A DNA stretch of 39,052 bases from Dietzia alimentaria 72 (lineage in GTDB: Bacteria > Actinomycetota > Actinomycetes > Mycobacteriales > Mycobacteriaceae), in assembly GCF_000226215.1 (NCBI RefSeq), contig NZ_AGFF01000006.1, positions 1 through 39,052 on the forward strand, in the 5' to 3' direction. A program made the position numbers and the translations under genes. This document shows, piece by piece, positions 1 through 9,025 of this stretch; the first letter of the stretch is position 1; every line of letters begins with the position of its first letter. The notes beneath the pieces were generated by a model. It made no database searches. It saw only the letters and a program-made list of their open reading frames with translations, and was not told the origin of the DNA.

Positions 1-146
1 CCACCGCCGGCGCCAGGGCCCGTGCCACCGCCGGCGCCAGGGCCCGTGCCACCGCCGGCGCCAGGGCCCTGGCGGCCACCTCGCGCGAATGCACCCTGGC
101 GGCCATCGCGCGCGAATGAACCCTGGCGACCGCCCGCACACCCGGG
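1..146 (+). repeat. two in-frame tandem repeats coding a Pro-rich N-terminus
   Basis: Three 24-bp units (1-24, 25-48, 49-72, the last diverging at its end) encode PPPAPGPV. They run straight into about three 27-bp units starting at 67, 94 and 121 that encode PWRPxRANxP-like repeats. Both periods are multiples of three, so copy-number change would keep the frame of the DUF2339 gene. Confidence 0.85.
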
Positions 147-1806
147 GAACCACGCGCCACCAGCAGGCCGGCCGCAGCTCCCGGATCAAGTGCCCACGGA
201 CCGGCCGGTGCATCCATCTGCGGGAGTGCCGCGGCGGAGAAGCTCACGCATCACCGCGGCAAGTGTGATCGCGGCGATCGGCGGATCGGTCATGCTCGCC
301 GGCATCGCGTTCCTGCTGGTCGTGGCCATCCAGGCTGGGCTGTTCCCGCCGCTCGCGCGGGTGCTGGCCGCCGCGGTCCTGGCGGTCGTACTCATCTGGC
401 TGGGACTGCTCCTGCAATCCCGTCACGATCCCGGTGCCGAGACCAAGGTCAATCCCGGTGCTCTCGCCCTAGTCGGCACCGGCCTGGCCGCGGCGATGCT
501 GGATGTCATCGCCAGCACCACCCTCTACCTGTGGATCCCCGTCCCGGCCGCCTACATGTTCGTCGGCGGCCTCGCGCTCGCCGGGATGGTGTTGGCCCGA
601 CGCTGGCATTCCGGGTTGCTGGCCTGCCTCGTCTCGGCCGGCACGATGCTGCTGGCGCCCCTCATCTCGGACGGCATCGAGCTGCCGATCTTCATCGCCA
701 TCGTCGGACTCGCCACCGCGGCCCTCGCTGCCGACCTCGGAACGGTCGTCCGCGTGGTGTGGTCCGTCATCCCCGGACTCACACTGACGGGCTATCTCTC
801 GCAGGCGGCCCTGCATAGTCGCGTCGAGCAGATTGCGCTCATCGTGACCGCACTCGTCTTTGCCGCTGTCGCTTTGGGGGTGGCCTGGTTCGACACCGTC
901 CGCCGCAGCCCGGCCATCGAGAACGCCGCCCTCGTCGTCATCCCCACCGCCGTCCCCCTCGCCGTGCTGCCGGAAGTTCCGCTGCTCCGGCCGGGGTGGC
1001 CTCTCGGTCTGCTGCTCGCTGCGGTCGCGGCCTACCTGATCGTCGCGGTCCTGGCGGGCCGCGCCGGGCGGGACAAATCCCACGGGCTGCTCTGCGCCGT
1101 CTCGGGGGTGGTCGGGAGCGCGCTCCTTCTGCTGGCCTGGGTGGAACTGGGTGGGCGCGAGCTGACCGGATTCGCACTGACCCTGAGTGCTCTCGCCTAC
1201 GTCGTGGCCGCAGGGCTGTGGGCGCGCCGATGGGTGGAGTGGGTCGCGGGGGCAGCCGCCGTGCTCGCGGTGCTCGTCCACGTGGGCGTCAACCAGCCGC
1301 ATTTCGCTCTCAGTGCGCGTCTGGCGCTGCTGGAGTTCTCCTACTGGGACGTGGTCTCGGCGGTCGCCATCACCGCACTGGCGATCGCCGTCACGTGGTG
1401 GGCGCGTCGTCGACTAGCGGGTGAGTCGAGGCGCGTGGTCATGGTGGGCGCGGTCGTCGCGCTGGCGAGCCTGTCGGTGGCGGTGGTCGCGGCCGGTGTC
1501 GTGATCGGTGATCTGGCCGGAGCGGCACGCAACGGTTTTCTCGCCGCGCACCTGGTGGTGACCGTGCTGTGGGCCTGCTGTGCGGCCTGGCTGGTGCTCA
1601 CCCCGAACCCGCGTATCAGCGACGCGCGAAGGCTCGGATTCATCCTGGGCTCACTCGCCCTGGCGAAACTGCTGTTGCTCGACCTGGCCACCCTGCCCGG
1701 ACTGTTCCGTGTGTTGTCCTTCATCGCCGTCGGCGCAGTGATGCTCGCGGTGGCCGTGCGCTACCGCAAGGAGACCGAACCGTCGGGCAGTGGCTCGCCC
1801 ACGTAG
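1..1806 (+). CDS. DUF2339 family multi-pass membrane protein (5' partial)
   Basis: The reading frame is open through base 1, so the true start lies upstream; a GTG at 22 is only an in-frame codon inside a repeat. The first ~70 residues are proline/alanine/glycine-rich, made of PPPAPGPV repeats and then PWRPxRANxP-like repeats. A basic stretch follows, and then the rest (from about residue 75 of the visible part) is nearly continuous hydrophobic helices separated by short loops, well over ten membrane segments. This architecture, a Pro-rich cytoplasmic N-terminus followed by a polytopic membrane domain, fits the DUF2339 (PF10101) family of unknown function. The 3' end overlaps the convergent gene on the other strand by 46 bp. 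No catalytic motif is visible and the function is unknown. Confidence 0.75.
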   Translation, partial: PPPAPGPVPPPAPGPVPPPAPGPWRPPRANAPWRPSRANEPWRPPAHPGNHAPPAGRPQLPDQVPTDRPVHPSAGVPRRRSSRITAASVIAAIGGSVMLAGIAFLLVVAIQAGLFPPLARVLAAAVLAVVLIWLGLLLQSRHDPGAETKVNPGALALVGTGLAAAMLDVIASTTLYLWIPVPAAYMFVGGLALAGMVLARRWHSGLLACLVSAGTMLLAPLISDGIELPIFIAIVGLATAALAADLGTVVRVVWSVIPGLTLTGYLSQAALHSRVEQIALIVTALVFAAVALGVAWFDTVRRSPAIENAALVVIPTAVPLAVLPEVPLLRPGWPLGLLLAAVAAYLIVAVLAGRAGRDKSHGLLCAVSGVVGSALLLLAWVELGGRELTGFALTLSALAYVVAAGLWARRWVEWVAGAAAVLAVLVHVGVNQPHFALSARLALLEFSYWDVVSAVAITALAIAVTWWARRRLAGESRRVVMVGAVVALASLSVAVVAAGVVIGDLAGAARNGFLAAHLVVTVLWACCAAWLVLTPNPRISDARRLGFILGSLALAKLLLLDLATLPGLFRVLSFIAVGAVMLAVAVRYRKETEPSGSGSPT

Positions 1807-2222
1807 ATCCGGATCGCGCGCGGTTCGGCGCCGGACATCAATACCTCGACCTCCGGATGGTCGGCCTCGTCCGGGTCGTCGGACGGCAGGCTCCACCGCA
1901 CCTCTCCGGCATCGGTCAGTTCGCGTAGCGCCAGTCGCGTGGCCCGGACCCACCGCACGTGCTTCAGTGCGGGCTCGTCACGGAGTTCGTCGTCGGCCAG
2001 TCCCTCGCGGTCGCGCAGGTCGACCATGAGACGCTCGCCATCCGGCGCCTCGTACGCGGTGCAGACCCGGTCGACCAGCACGGACAGTGGCCACGACGGG
2101 CCGGAGCCGAGTAGGTCGATGATGATCATGCGAGCATCGCCGATCTGGCACGTCGTCGGTGTGGTGAGGACCTGGAGGCGGTCGGCGACGTCCTCGGTAA
2201 TCTGGATGAGTTGAACGGTCAT
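1761..2222 (-). CDS. hypothetical protein, 153 aa
   Basis: I do not recognise this family. The protein is soluble and acidic with no signal peptide or membrane segment. It has a hydrophobic core around residues 30-55 (IIIDLLGSG...) and an Asp/Glu-rich C-terminal third. The ATG at 2222 is preceded by a good AGGGGG ribosome site about 6 nt upstream, which supports expression. The 3' end overlaps the end of the DUF2339 gene by 46 bp in convergent orientation. A TATGAT hexamer on this strand (2300-2305) could be a -10 element, but no convincing -35 accompanies it. Confidence 0.65.
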   Translation of the reverse strand: MTVQLIQITEDVADRLQVLTTPTTCQIGDARMIIIDLLGSGPSWPLSVLVDRVCTAYEAPDGERLMVDLRDREGLADDELRDEPALKHVRWVRATRLALRELTDAGEVRWSLPSDDPDEADHPEVEVLMSGAEPRAIRIYVGEPLPDGSVSLR

Positions 2223-2407
2223 GATGACCCCCTGGGTGCGACGGAACGGTCGACAACAGGGCTCGCGGCGCGGCCCCGGCCGTCCCGACTGTGATGTAGA
2301 TCATAGCGCAGAGGGGCGACTGTCGGGTCACCTCTAGATGACGATCTTCCAGGGCTTCGTCGCGAGACCGCCCTCGGCCGCGCCCACGTTGTGGTTGTGT
2401 CGCAGGA

Positions 2408-4867
2408 GTGAGCACTTCAACGAGCAGTCAGACACCCGCCGGCGACCGCGCGGTCCCACCGCCGGTTGGCGACGACGCCCTCACCCTGTCCTACATCGGC
2501 TTCGACGCCGACGACGAGGGGCTGCGCGAGACCCTCACCTCCACCGGCAACGGGTACATGGCCACCCGGGGCGCCGCCGAGTGGGAGGAGGCCGACGACG
2601 TCCACTACCCGGGCACCTACATCCACGGCCTCTTCAACCAGGCCACCACCATGATGGGCGGCGTCCCCGTCCACAACGAAGACCTGGTCAACCTCCCCAA
2701 CTGGTTGCCGCTCAAGCTCCGCATCGACGGCGCGGAGGTCCTCCGGCTCGCGGAGGTGGAGATCCTCGACTACCACCATGAACTCCACCTGCCCACGGCC
2801 CTGCTCACCCGTCGGCTGCGGTTCCGGGACGCGCAGGGGCGCGAGACCGAGCTCGTGAGTCGACGGTTCGTGTCCATGGCGAGCCTGCACCACGCCTACC
2901 TGGAGTGGACGCTCACGCCGGTCAACTGGTCCGGCGAGGTGGAGGTGGTCACCGCGCTGGACGGCGGGGTCGAGAACGGCGGGGTGCCCCGCTACCGGGA
3001 ATTGGCCCGGCATCACCTGCGTACCGAACGCACCGCCCGGTTCGAAACGGATGTGATGGGCCTCAAGACGCGCACCCGCCAGTCGGAGGTGTTCATCAGC
3101 GTGGCCGCCCGGACCCAGGTGTTCTCGGGGGAGACCGAGATCGAGGTCGAGCGGACGAACTACCAGGACGACGACTACATCCAGCAGACCCTGACGCTGG
3201 AGTTAAGCGAGGGGCGACCGACGCGGATCGAGAAGTCCGTGGCGATCTTCACCTCCCGCGACCCGGCGACCGGGGACACCCTCGTCCGCGCCCACCGGTC
3301 GGTGGCGAGGTCGCGCGGATTCGCGCCCGCCTACAACCACCACACCTCCTCGTGGAAGCGCCTGTGGCAGGGCTGTGATGTGGAGATCCTCGGCGACGCC
3401 GAGGCTCAGCACCTGATTCGCGTGCACATCAGCCACATCCTCCAGACTTGCTCTCACCACACCGCGGACCTGGACGCCGGCGTTCCGGCCCGCGGGATCA
3501 GCGGCGAGGCGTACCGCGGGCACGTCTTCTGGGACGAACTCTTTGTTTTTCCCTTCCTCACGTTCCGGACGCCCGACATCACCCGTGGCCTGCTCATGTA
3601 CCGCTACCGGCGGCTGTCGGAGGCGCGCGCCGCCGCGCGAGAAGCGGGCTTTGAGGGCTTCATGTTCCCGTGGCAGAGCGGGTCGCTGGGCAGCGAGCAG
3701 ACCCAGTCCATGCATCTCAACCCCATGTCGGGTAAGTGGCATGAGGACCTCTCCCACAACCAACGCCATGTCAGCGCGGCGATCTTCTACAACATCTGGC
3801 AGTACCTCACCATCACCGAGGACACCATGTTCCTTGAGTACCGCGGCGCCGAGCTCATGCTCGGCATCGCCCGGTTCTGGTCGTCGATCGCCCACTACTC
3901 GCCCGAGCGGGACCGCTACGAGATCCATGGCGTCATGGGCCCGGACGAATACCACGAGAAGCACCCCGGCGCCGACGAGGGCGGGCTGCGCAACAACGCC
4001 TACACCAACGTGTTCGTCGCGTGGATCTGCGACATCGCAGCCGGCCTGCTCGACCTCCTCCCGGCCCCGCGCGCCAACGCGGTCCGGGCCCGGCTCGAAC
4101 TCCGGGACGAGGAGATCGTGCGATGGCGGGATATGAGTCGCAAGATGTTCGTGCCGTTCCACGACGGGATCATCAGCCAGTTCGAGGGGTACGACGAGCT
4201 GGAGGAGTTGGACTGGGACGCCTACCGCGCGGAGTACGGCAACATCCAGCGCCTGGACCGGATCCTCAAGGCCGAGGGCGACACGCCGGATCGATACAAA
4301 CTGGCCAAGCAGGCCGATGCGGTGATGCTGTTCTTCCTGTTCAGCGACGAGGAACTGCGCCAAGTGTTCACGCGCCTCGGGTACGAGTTCCCCGAGGACG
4401 CCGCTCGTCGGACGATCGAGTACTACGACCACCGCACCTCCCACGGGTCGACCCTTTCGTACGTCACCCACGCCGGAGTGCTCGCCCGCTTCGATCCCGA
4501 CAGCTCCTGGGAGAGGTTCAAGGTCGCGCTGGGCAGCGATGTGCACGACATCCAGGGCGGCACGACCCGCGAGGGCATCCACATGGGGGTCATGTCCGGA
4601 ACGGTCGACCTCGTGCAGCGGTTCTACGCCGGGATGCGGGTCGAGGGCGGAATGCTGCACTTCGACCCGAACCTGCCGAGCGCCATCGACGGGGTCTCGT
4701 TCAGCATGACCTACCTGCGCTCGCCACTCACCGTGACGGTGATGACGGACGAGGTGGTGGTCCGTCACCGCGACGGCGTGATCGACGCGACCCCGGTACG
4801 AGTGAGCGTGCGGGGTGAGCAGCGGCTGATCGAGGTGGGCGGCGAGGAGAGGTTCAGTCTGACGTGA
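2408..4867 (+). CDS. glycoside hydrolase family 65 protein (disaccharide phosphorylase-like)
   Basis: This 819-aa protein has the full GH65 layout: an N-terminal beta-sandwich (about residues 25-290), a linker, an (alpha/alpha)6 catalytic barrel (about 330-745) and a small C-terminal beta domain. The general-acid motif GPDEYHE places the catalytic glutamate at E514. GHVFWDELF (371-379) is the usual substrate-pocket motif. KQAD and SHGSTLS match the phosphate-binding segments of maltose/trehalose/kojibiose phosphorylases. GH65 enzymes usually phosphorolyse alpha-glucosides to beta-glucose 1-phosphate; the exact sugar cannot be read here. The usual partner, beta-phosphoglucomutase, is not adjacent. 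The GTG start directly abuts an AGGAG sequence that overlaps it, too close for a normal ribosome site, so translation may be leaderless or start a few codons downstream. Confidence 0.9.
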   Translation: MSTSTSSQTPAGDRAVPPPVGDDALTLSYIGFDADDEGLRETLTSTGNGYMATRGAAEWEEADDVHYPGTYIHGLFNQATTMMGGVPVHNEDLVNLPNWLPLKLRIDGAEVLRLAEVEILDYHHELHLPTALLTRRLRFRDAQGRETELVSRRFVSMASLHHAYLEWTLTPVNWSGEVEVVTALDGGVENGGVPRYRELARHHLRTERTARFETDVMGLKTRTRQSEVFISVAARTQVFSGETEIEVERTNYQDDDYIQQTLTLELSEGRPTRIEKSVAIFTSRDPATGDTLVRAHRSVARSRGFAPAYNHHTSSWKRLWQGCDVEILGDAEAQHLIRVHISHILQTCSHHTADLDAGVPARGISGEAYRGHVFWDELFVFPFLTFRTPDITRGLLMYRYRRLSEARAAAREAGFEGFMFPWQSGSLGSEQTQSMHLNPMSGKWHEDLSHNQRHVSAAIFYNIWQYLTITEDTMFLEYRGAELMLGIARFWSSIAHYSPERDRYEIHGVMGPDEYHEKHPGADEGGLRNNAYTNVFVAWICDIAAGLLDLLPAPRANAVRARLELRDEEIVRWRDMSRKMFVPFHDGIISQFEGYDELEELDWDAYRAEYGNIQRLDRILKAEGDTPDRYKLAKQADAVMLFFLFSDEELRQVFTRLGYEFPEDAARRTIEYYDHRTSHGSTLSYVTHAGVLARFDPDSSWERFKVALGSDVHDIQGGTTREGIHMGVMSGTVDLVQRFYAGMRVEGGMLHFDPNLPSAIDGVSFSMTYLRSPLTVTVMTDEVVVRHRDGVIDATPVRVSVRGEQRLIEVGGEERFSLT

Positions 4868-5393
4868 CGTCCGTGCGGGCGCGGCGCCGCGCGGCTCGCA
4901 ACCGGCGCCGTTCCTCGCGGCGCCGGTGGTCGTGGACCACCTCGGCCTCGTGGTCATACGGGTTGCCGCGGAACCGGCGGAACGCGTAGACGAGCAGCGC
5001 CAACCCGACCAGGCCCGAGAAGACGAGGGTGCCGCCGGTGCCCCAGCCGCCGATCAGCCACAGGTCGGGCGGGAGCGGCCACCAGGTCGGGACCGACGAG
5101 CCGATGCCCCAGAACAGGCCCAGTCCGACCAGCCATGCCACGCCGAGAAGCGAGCCCGCGATCTTGGGCCACGACTGGACGCCGTGGGAGGCGCCCTCCA
5201 TGGCGAGACGCTTGACCGTGAGTAGCCGCCGGTCGAACCACTCATACTGCCGCGAGAGCACCACCGTCCCGGCGAAGAGCATGAGCAGCCCGGGGCCGGG
5301 GAGGAACAGTGCGGCGATCCCCAGGACGATGAGCGTCCATCCCAGAGTCTCGAGCGCGAGGCGTCTCGCCGCTACGTAGCCGAGTCTTCTCAC
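4854..5393 (-). CDS. TIGR02611/PGPGW-type small membrane protein
   Basis: This 179-aa protein has an N-terminal membrane hairpin carrying LPGPGLLMLFAG, the PGPGW-type signature (about residues 30-42). Two more hydrophobic helices follow (about 78-97 and 112-137), and the C-terminal tail is strongly basic and Arg-rich. This matches the actinobacterial TIGR02611/PGPGW membrane family, which has no assigned function. Its end overlaps the GH65 stop by 14 bp in convergent orientation, and its start is divergent from the P450 gene. Confidence 0.75.
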   Translation of the reverse strand: MRRLGYVAARRLALETLGWTLIVLGIAALFLPGPGLLMLFAGTVVLSRQYEWFDRRLLTVKRLAMEGASHGVQSWPKIAGSLLGVAWLVGLGLFWGIGSSVPTWWPLPPDLWLIGGWGTGGTLVFSGLVGLALLVYAFRRFRGNPYDHEAEVVHDHRRREERRRLRAARRRARTDVTSD

Positions 5394-5472
5394 CGGACCA
5401 TGGTGACAGAAACGAGGACTCGTGGTGCGGTCCAGTAGGAATCGGGTACGAACCTGCTATGCCACTCGTACG

Positions 5473-6783
5473 GTGAGCGGCATGGACGACCGACTGCCCC
5501 CGGGCCCCCACCGCCTGCCCGCGCTCGTACAGGCCGTGCTCACCCTGGCCGCGCCCGCTGCACTCTTCCCGGCCGCGGCCAGAAGGTACGGCGTCCCGTT
5601 CTCGCTCAAGAACCTGCCCGGGGGACGGAAGATCATCGGGCTAGCCGACCCCGCGGACATCAAAGACGTGTTTGCCGGGTCGCCGTCGATCTTCCACGCG
5701 GGTAAGGGCAACGAACTCCTGCGCCCGATCCTCGGCGCCCACTCGCTCCTGCTCCAGGACGGTCACGACCACGCCCGAGCCCGGCGACTCCTGGCACCAG
5801 CGTTCGGTCGGCGCGAGATCGCCGGCTACCGCTCTCTGGTCGAAGAGGTCACCCGCCAGCAACTGGACCGCTGGCCGCGCTCCGGTCGGGTGCGCGCTCA
5901 CATCCTGCTCAACCAGCTCACTCTGGAGGTGATCCTGCGTGTGGTGTTCGGCGTGACCGACTCCGACCGACTGGACCGGATACGGCCTATCGTGGCCCGG
6001 GCGGTGGACGCCGGACCGGTGGTGATGATCGGCATGAACTTCCCTGCCCTCCGGCGTTTCCCTCCGTGGAGCCGCGAAGTCCGCGACTTGGGGGCGATCC
6101 ACGAATTTCTGGACGAGGAGATCGCGGCGGCGCGCCGGGACCCTGGGCTGGCTGAGCGTCGCGATCTGCTTTCTTTACTGGTCAGGGCCTCGTCAGAGGA
6201 GGCACGGGGACTTGCGGACGAGGAATTGCGGGACCAGCTGATCACCCTGGTTGCCGCGGGTCACGAGACCACCGCCACCGCCATGGCCTGGTCGATGCTC
6301 GAGCTCGCCCGGCATCCGGGCGTTCAGGACCGCTGCGTCGCCGAGATGGCGGAAGGCGGGTCCGAGTACATGGACGCCGTCCTCAAGGAGGCCCTACGAC
6401 TGCACCCCGTGGTGCCCATGGTGCTGCGGGAGTTGCAGGAACCGGCCACCGTGGGAGGGCGCACCTATCCGGCGGGCACGACCGTTTCCCCGTTGATCGT
6501 CCTGGCGCATCGCCGGGAGGGGGCCTACCCGTCACCGCGCGAATTCGACCCGCAGCGATTCTTGGGAGACGTGCCCACGCCCACCACATGGCTACCTTTC
6601 GGTGGTGGCGCGCGCCGCTGCATCGGGGCGTCCTTCGCGATGATGGAGGGTCAGGTGATTCTGCGTCAGCTACTCGAGCGCTACCGGATCGATCAGGTGG
6701 GCAGCGGGCGCGAGTGGCCGCGCTCGCGCAACGTGACGCTGTACCCGTGGCGTCGGGCGCGAGTGGAGCTACGGCCCCGCTGA
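5473..6783 (+). CDS. cytochrome P450
   Basis: The protein has all P450 landmarks. The N-terminus reads PPGPHRLP. The I-helix oxygen-activation motif is AAGHETT and the K-helix ExxR is in EALRLHP. The heme loop FGGGARRCIGASFA carries the axial cysteine at about C383 of 436. The short soluble form and sequence style resemble mycobacterial CYP135/CYP138-type enzymes, which is inference. A GTG at 5473 or ATG at 5482 are the plausible starts. The frame extends upstream to 5422, but those residues do not look like P450. No ferredoxin or reductase gene is adjacent, so redox partners must be elsewhere, and the substrate is unknown. Confidence 0.92.
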   Translation: MSGMDDRLPPGPHRLPALVQAVLTLAAPAALFPAAARRYGVPFSLKNLPGGRKIIGLADPADIKDVFAGSPSIFHAGKGNELLRPILGAHSLLLQDGHDHARARRLLAPAFGRREIAGYRSLVEEVTRQQLDRWPRSGRVRAHILLNQLTLEVILRVVFGVTDSDRLDRIRPIVARAVDAGPVVMIGMNFPALRRFPPWSREVRDLGAIHEFLDEEIAAARRDPGLAERRDLLSLLVRASSEEARGLADEELRDQLITLVAAGHETTATAMAWSMLELARHPGVQDRCVAEMAEGGSEYMDAVLKEALRLHPVVPMVLRELQEPATVGGRTYPAGTTVSPLIVLAHRREGAYPSPREFDPQRFLGDVPTPTTWLPFGGGARRCIGASFAMMEGQVILRQLLERYRIDQVGSGREWPRSRNVTLYPWRRARVELRPR

Positions 6784-6866
6784 CCGTGACTTCGAGCTCG
6801 GGAATTGGTCCACACCGGACGTCGTCGACGGGAGCGGATGTGCGTTTCCGCCCGGAGTTTCCTACC

Positions 6867-7487
6867 GTGGGGGCTGTGAACGCTTCTCAGTCGCCCTCGC
6901 CGCAGTCCGAAGCGCAGCGCGCCTCGGCCCCTCGCCTGTACACGTGGATCTCCGAGACCGGCAGACTGATCGAGCAGGTCAGAGTGGTGAGCAGGGGAGA
7001 CGCCGCCCGCGCCCGTGGACGCATCGTCGCCGCCGCGCACACCGATCACTCCGCTTTCACCCTCGAATACGAGGCGGAGATCAGCTCCGATCAGGCCCTG
7101 CGCCGCGTCCAGCTGACGGTCACCACCGAGGACTACGAGCGCACGATTGACCTGACCTGCGACGCCGAGGGGGCCTGGCTCCTCGACGATCCCAGTGACA
7201 TCCGCTCCCGAGTGGGCGGCGAGGGCGTGATGGACGTTGACATCACCTTGAGCGTGTTCTTCGCCAGCGTGATCATCCGCCGCCTGGGCCTGCACCGCCA
7301 GCAGGACTCCGCGGAGCAGCGGGTCCTGTCGGTGGACTCCATGACGCTTGAGGTGACCGAGGACTCGATCACCATGTCGAGCGACGGCGAACAGGTCCAC
7401 GGCATCACCGCTACCGCCTCCACCAGCGCGACCGTGGATTCCGACGGCATGATCATCGACATTCCGGGCCTCAGCCGCCGGGTCTGA
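6867..7487 (+). CDS. putative glycolipid-binding domain protein (PF06475-like)
   Basis: A protein of about 206 aa without signal peptide. The core motif VMDVDITLSVFFASVIIRRL corresponds to the DVDL-xx-TPxTNTLPIRRL-like signature of the putative glycolipid-binding (DUF1089) family. A repeated beta-strand pattern precedes it, as expected of that fold. The start is taken as GTG 6867, with GGAG at 6854-6857 at good spacing; GTG 6876 is an alternative. The frame runs on upstream through the P450 gene but that part is a shadow. The gene ends 5 bp from the convergent tyrA. The biochemical role is not established. Confidence 0.7.
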   Translation: MGAVNASQSPSPQSEAQRASAPRLYTWISETGRLIEQVRVVSRGDAARARGRIVAAAHTDHSAFTLEYEAEISSDQALRRVQLTVTTEDYERTIDLTCDAEGAWLLDDPSDIRSRVGGEGVMDVDITLSVFFASVIIRRLGLHRQQDSAEQRVLSVDSMTLEVTEDSITMSSDGEQVHGITATASTSATVDSDGMIIDIPGLSRRV

Positions 7488-7492
7488 CGCTC

Positions 7493-8449
7493 TCAGTCGG
7501 ACAGAGTCACGGCGCTGCCCTGCGCCCCTGACGCCCGCAGCATCTCCAGCCACCCCGGCGCCCCTGGTCTGATCCCGGTGGCGAGATCATCGTCGTCATC
7601 CCGCTTCGCCTGCACGTCTTCGTAGCTCCGGCGCGCGTGGTGCCCGTCGTCGACGAGCGACCCCAGCGTCCCCTCCCGGACCAGGGACTCGCGCGCAGCA
7701 CCCAGGTCGGCCAGGCATTCGTCTAACACGGTCAGTAGCGCGTCGCGGTTGGGTTCGCAGATCGCCCGCACCAGGTCGGGCGCGGTCCCGGCGACGCGGG
7801 TGCCGTCGCGGAACGAGCCCGCCGCCAGCGCGAGGGCCAGGTCCCCGCCACGTCCGCCGGACAGCGCGAGGGCCTCGGCCAGGACGTGCCCGAGGTGGGA
7901 GATGCGCGCCACTGCGGCGTCGTGGTCTGCGGAGGTGGCCGAGACGATGCGCGCCCCGCACTCCATGGCTGTGGCGGCGACGCGCGACCAGGTGTCGGGG
8001 TCGGCATCGGTGTCGGCGGCGACGAGCCAGGTGGCGCCGCGGAACAGGTCGGGGTCGGTGGCGCCCCAGCCAGAATTCGCGGTGCCGGCCATCGGGTGCC
8101 CGCCCACGAACCGCGCGTTCAGTCCGTGCCGCCGCACCGCATCCAGGACCGGCCCCTTGACGCTGATCACGTCCGTGAGCGCGACGTCCGGCGCGTGCTC
8201 GGCCACCGCGGTCAGGACCGCGTCGAGTGCCGGGAGGGGAACGGCGACGACGACGAGGGCGTCCCGTCGCGCGGCCCGGCGGAGAGTGAGTTCCAGATCT
8301 GTGGTCACGTCGAAGCCCGCGGCACGGGCGGCTTCCGCGCCGGGCGCCGACCGGTTCCACCCGAACGCCCGATCGGGTCCGAGGGCCCGCATCAGGGAGC
8401 CGCCGATCAGACCGACACCGAGCACACACACGTCCGTCACTGCCGTCAC
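7493..8449 (-). CDS. tyrA: prephenate dehydrogenase
   Basis: The enzyme oxidatively decarboxylates prephenate to 4-hydroxyphenylpyruvate in tyrosine synthesis using NAD(P)+. The N-terminus carries the Rossmann dinucleotide motif GVGLIGGS (residues 11-18). The middle holds the family motifs VGGHPMAGTANSG and DHDAAVARISHLGHVLA, the latter lining the prephenate site. Length (318 aa) is normal and there is no C-terminal ACT domain. GTG at 8449 or 8440 can start it. It is divergent from the TIGR03941/tadA pair with only 36 bp between, an arrangement also seen in mycobacteria. Confidence 0.92.
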   Translation of the reverse strand: MTAVTDVCVLGVGLIGGSLMRALGPDRAFGWNRSAPGAEAARAAGFDVTTDLELTLRRAARRDALVVVAVPLPALDAVLTAVAEHAPDVALTDVISVKGPVLDAVRRHGLNARFVGGHPMAGTANSGWGATDPDLFRGATWLVAADTDADPDTWSRVAATAMECGARIVSATSADHDAAVARISHLGHVLAEALALSGGRGGDLALALAAGSFRDGTRVAGTAPDLVRAICEPNRDALLTVLDECLADLGAARESLVREGTLGSLVDDGHHARRSYEDVQAKRDDDDDLATGIRPGAPGWLEMLRASGAQGSAVTLSD

Positions 8450-8485
8450 CTGACAAGGTTCTCACAGCCGACTACGGTTGAGCCC

Positions 8486-9025
8486 ATGCCCAGCTCCTCC
8501 AACCGAAGCCCTCGTAACAGTGGGAGCCACGATGATGACGACGCCGTCACCGGCTACGCCCTCGGAGTCATGCAGGAGGGCGGCTCGTGGCAGATCACCC
8601 GTCTCGAGGATGCGGCGCTGACAAGCCTTGATGACGCGGCCCGGCAGGTCCGGGCGCTGCGTACCGAGGGCGCGTCCTTCGGAATGGTGGACGTGGACCA
8701 CGAGTTCTTTGTGATCCTGCGCCCCGGCCCGTCCGGGATGCGGCTCATGCTGTCGGATGCCACCGCGTCGCTGGACTACGACCTCGCCGCCGACGTGCTG
8801 GACGAACTCAACGTGGACACCCCCGATCTGACCGACGATGAGCTCGAGGAGACCGACCCGTGGGGCGAGGGGGACATGGGCATCCTCGAGGATCTGGGGC
8901 TGCCGGCGGGCGTGCTGGAGATCATCGTCTCCGAGACCGACCTCTACGCCGACGAGCAGTTGCAGTCAGTGGCCGAGCGGATGGGCTTCGGCGAGGAACT
9001 CGATCGGCACCTGCCCGACTCGTGA
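8486..9025 (+). CDS. tRNA adenosine deaminase-associated protein (TIGR03941)
   Basis: This 179-aa acidic protein starts at ATG 8486; the open frame upstream is antisense to tyrA. It begins with a polar Ser/Asp-rich stretch and continues with a domain containing ALGVMQEGGSW, LRTEGASFGMVDVDHEFFVILRP and an Asp/Glu-rich region. This matches the actinobacterial family that is almost always encoded next to tadA. The stop overlaps the tadA start (GTGA), which implies translational coupling. Its function is unproven; an accessory role for TadA is inferred from context only. Confidence 0.85.
   Translation: MPSSSNRSPRNSGSHDDDDAVTGYALGVMQEGGSWQITRLEDAALTSLDDAARQVRALRTEGASFGMVDVDHEFFVILRPGPSGMRLMLSDATASLDYDLAADVLDELNVDTPDLTDDELEETDPWGEGDMGILEDLGLPAGVLEIIVSETDLYADEQLQSVAERMGFGEELDRHLPDS

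Noticed and set aside
3203-4957. Long reverse-strand frame (584 codons) opposite the GH65 gene
   Set aside because: It is antisense to a clear GH65 enzyme, its product is low-complexity and unlike any family, and such frames are expected in GC-rich DNA.
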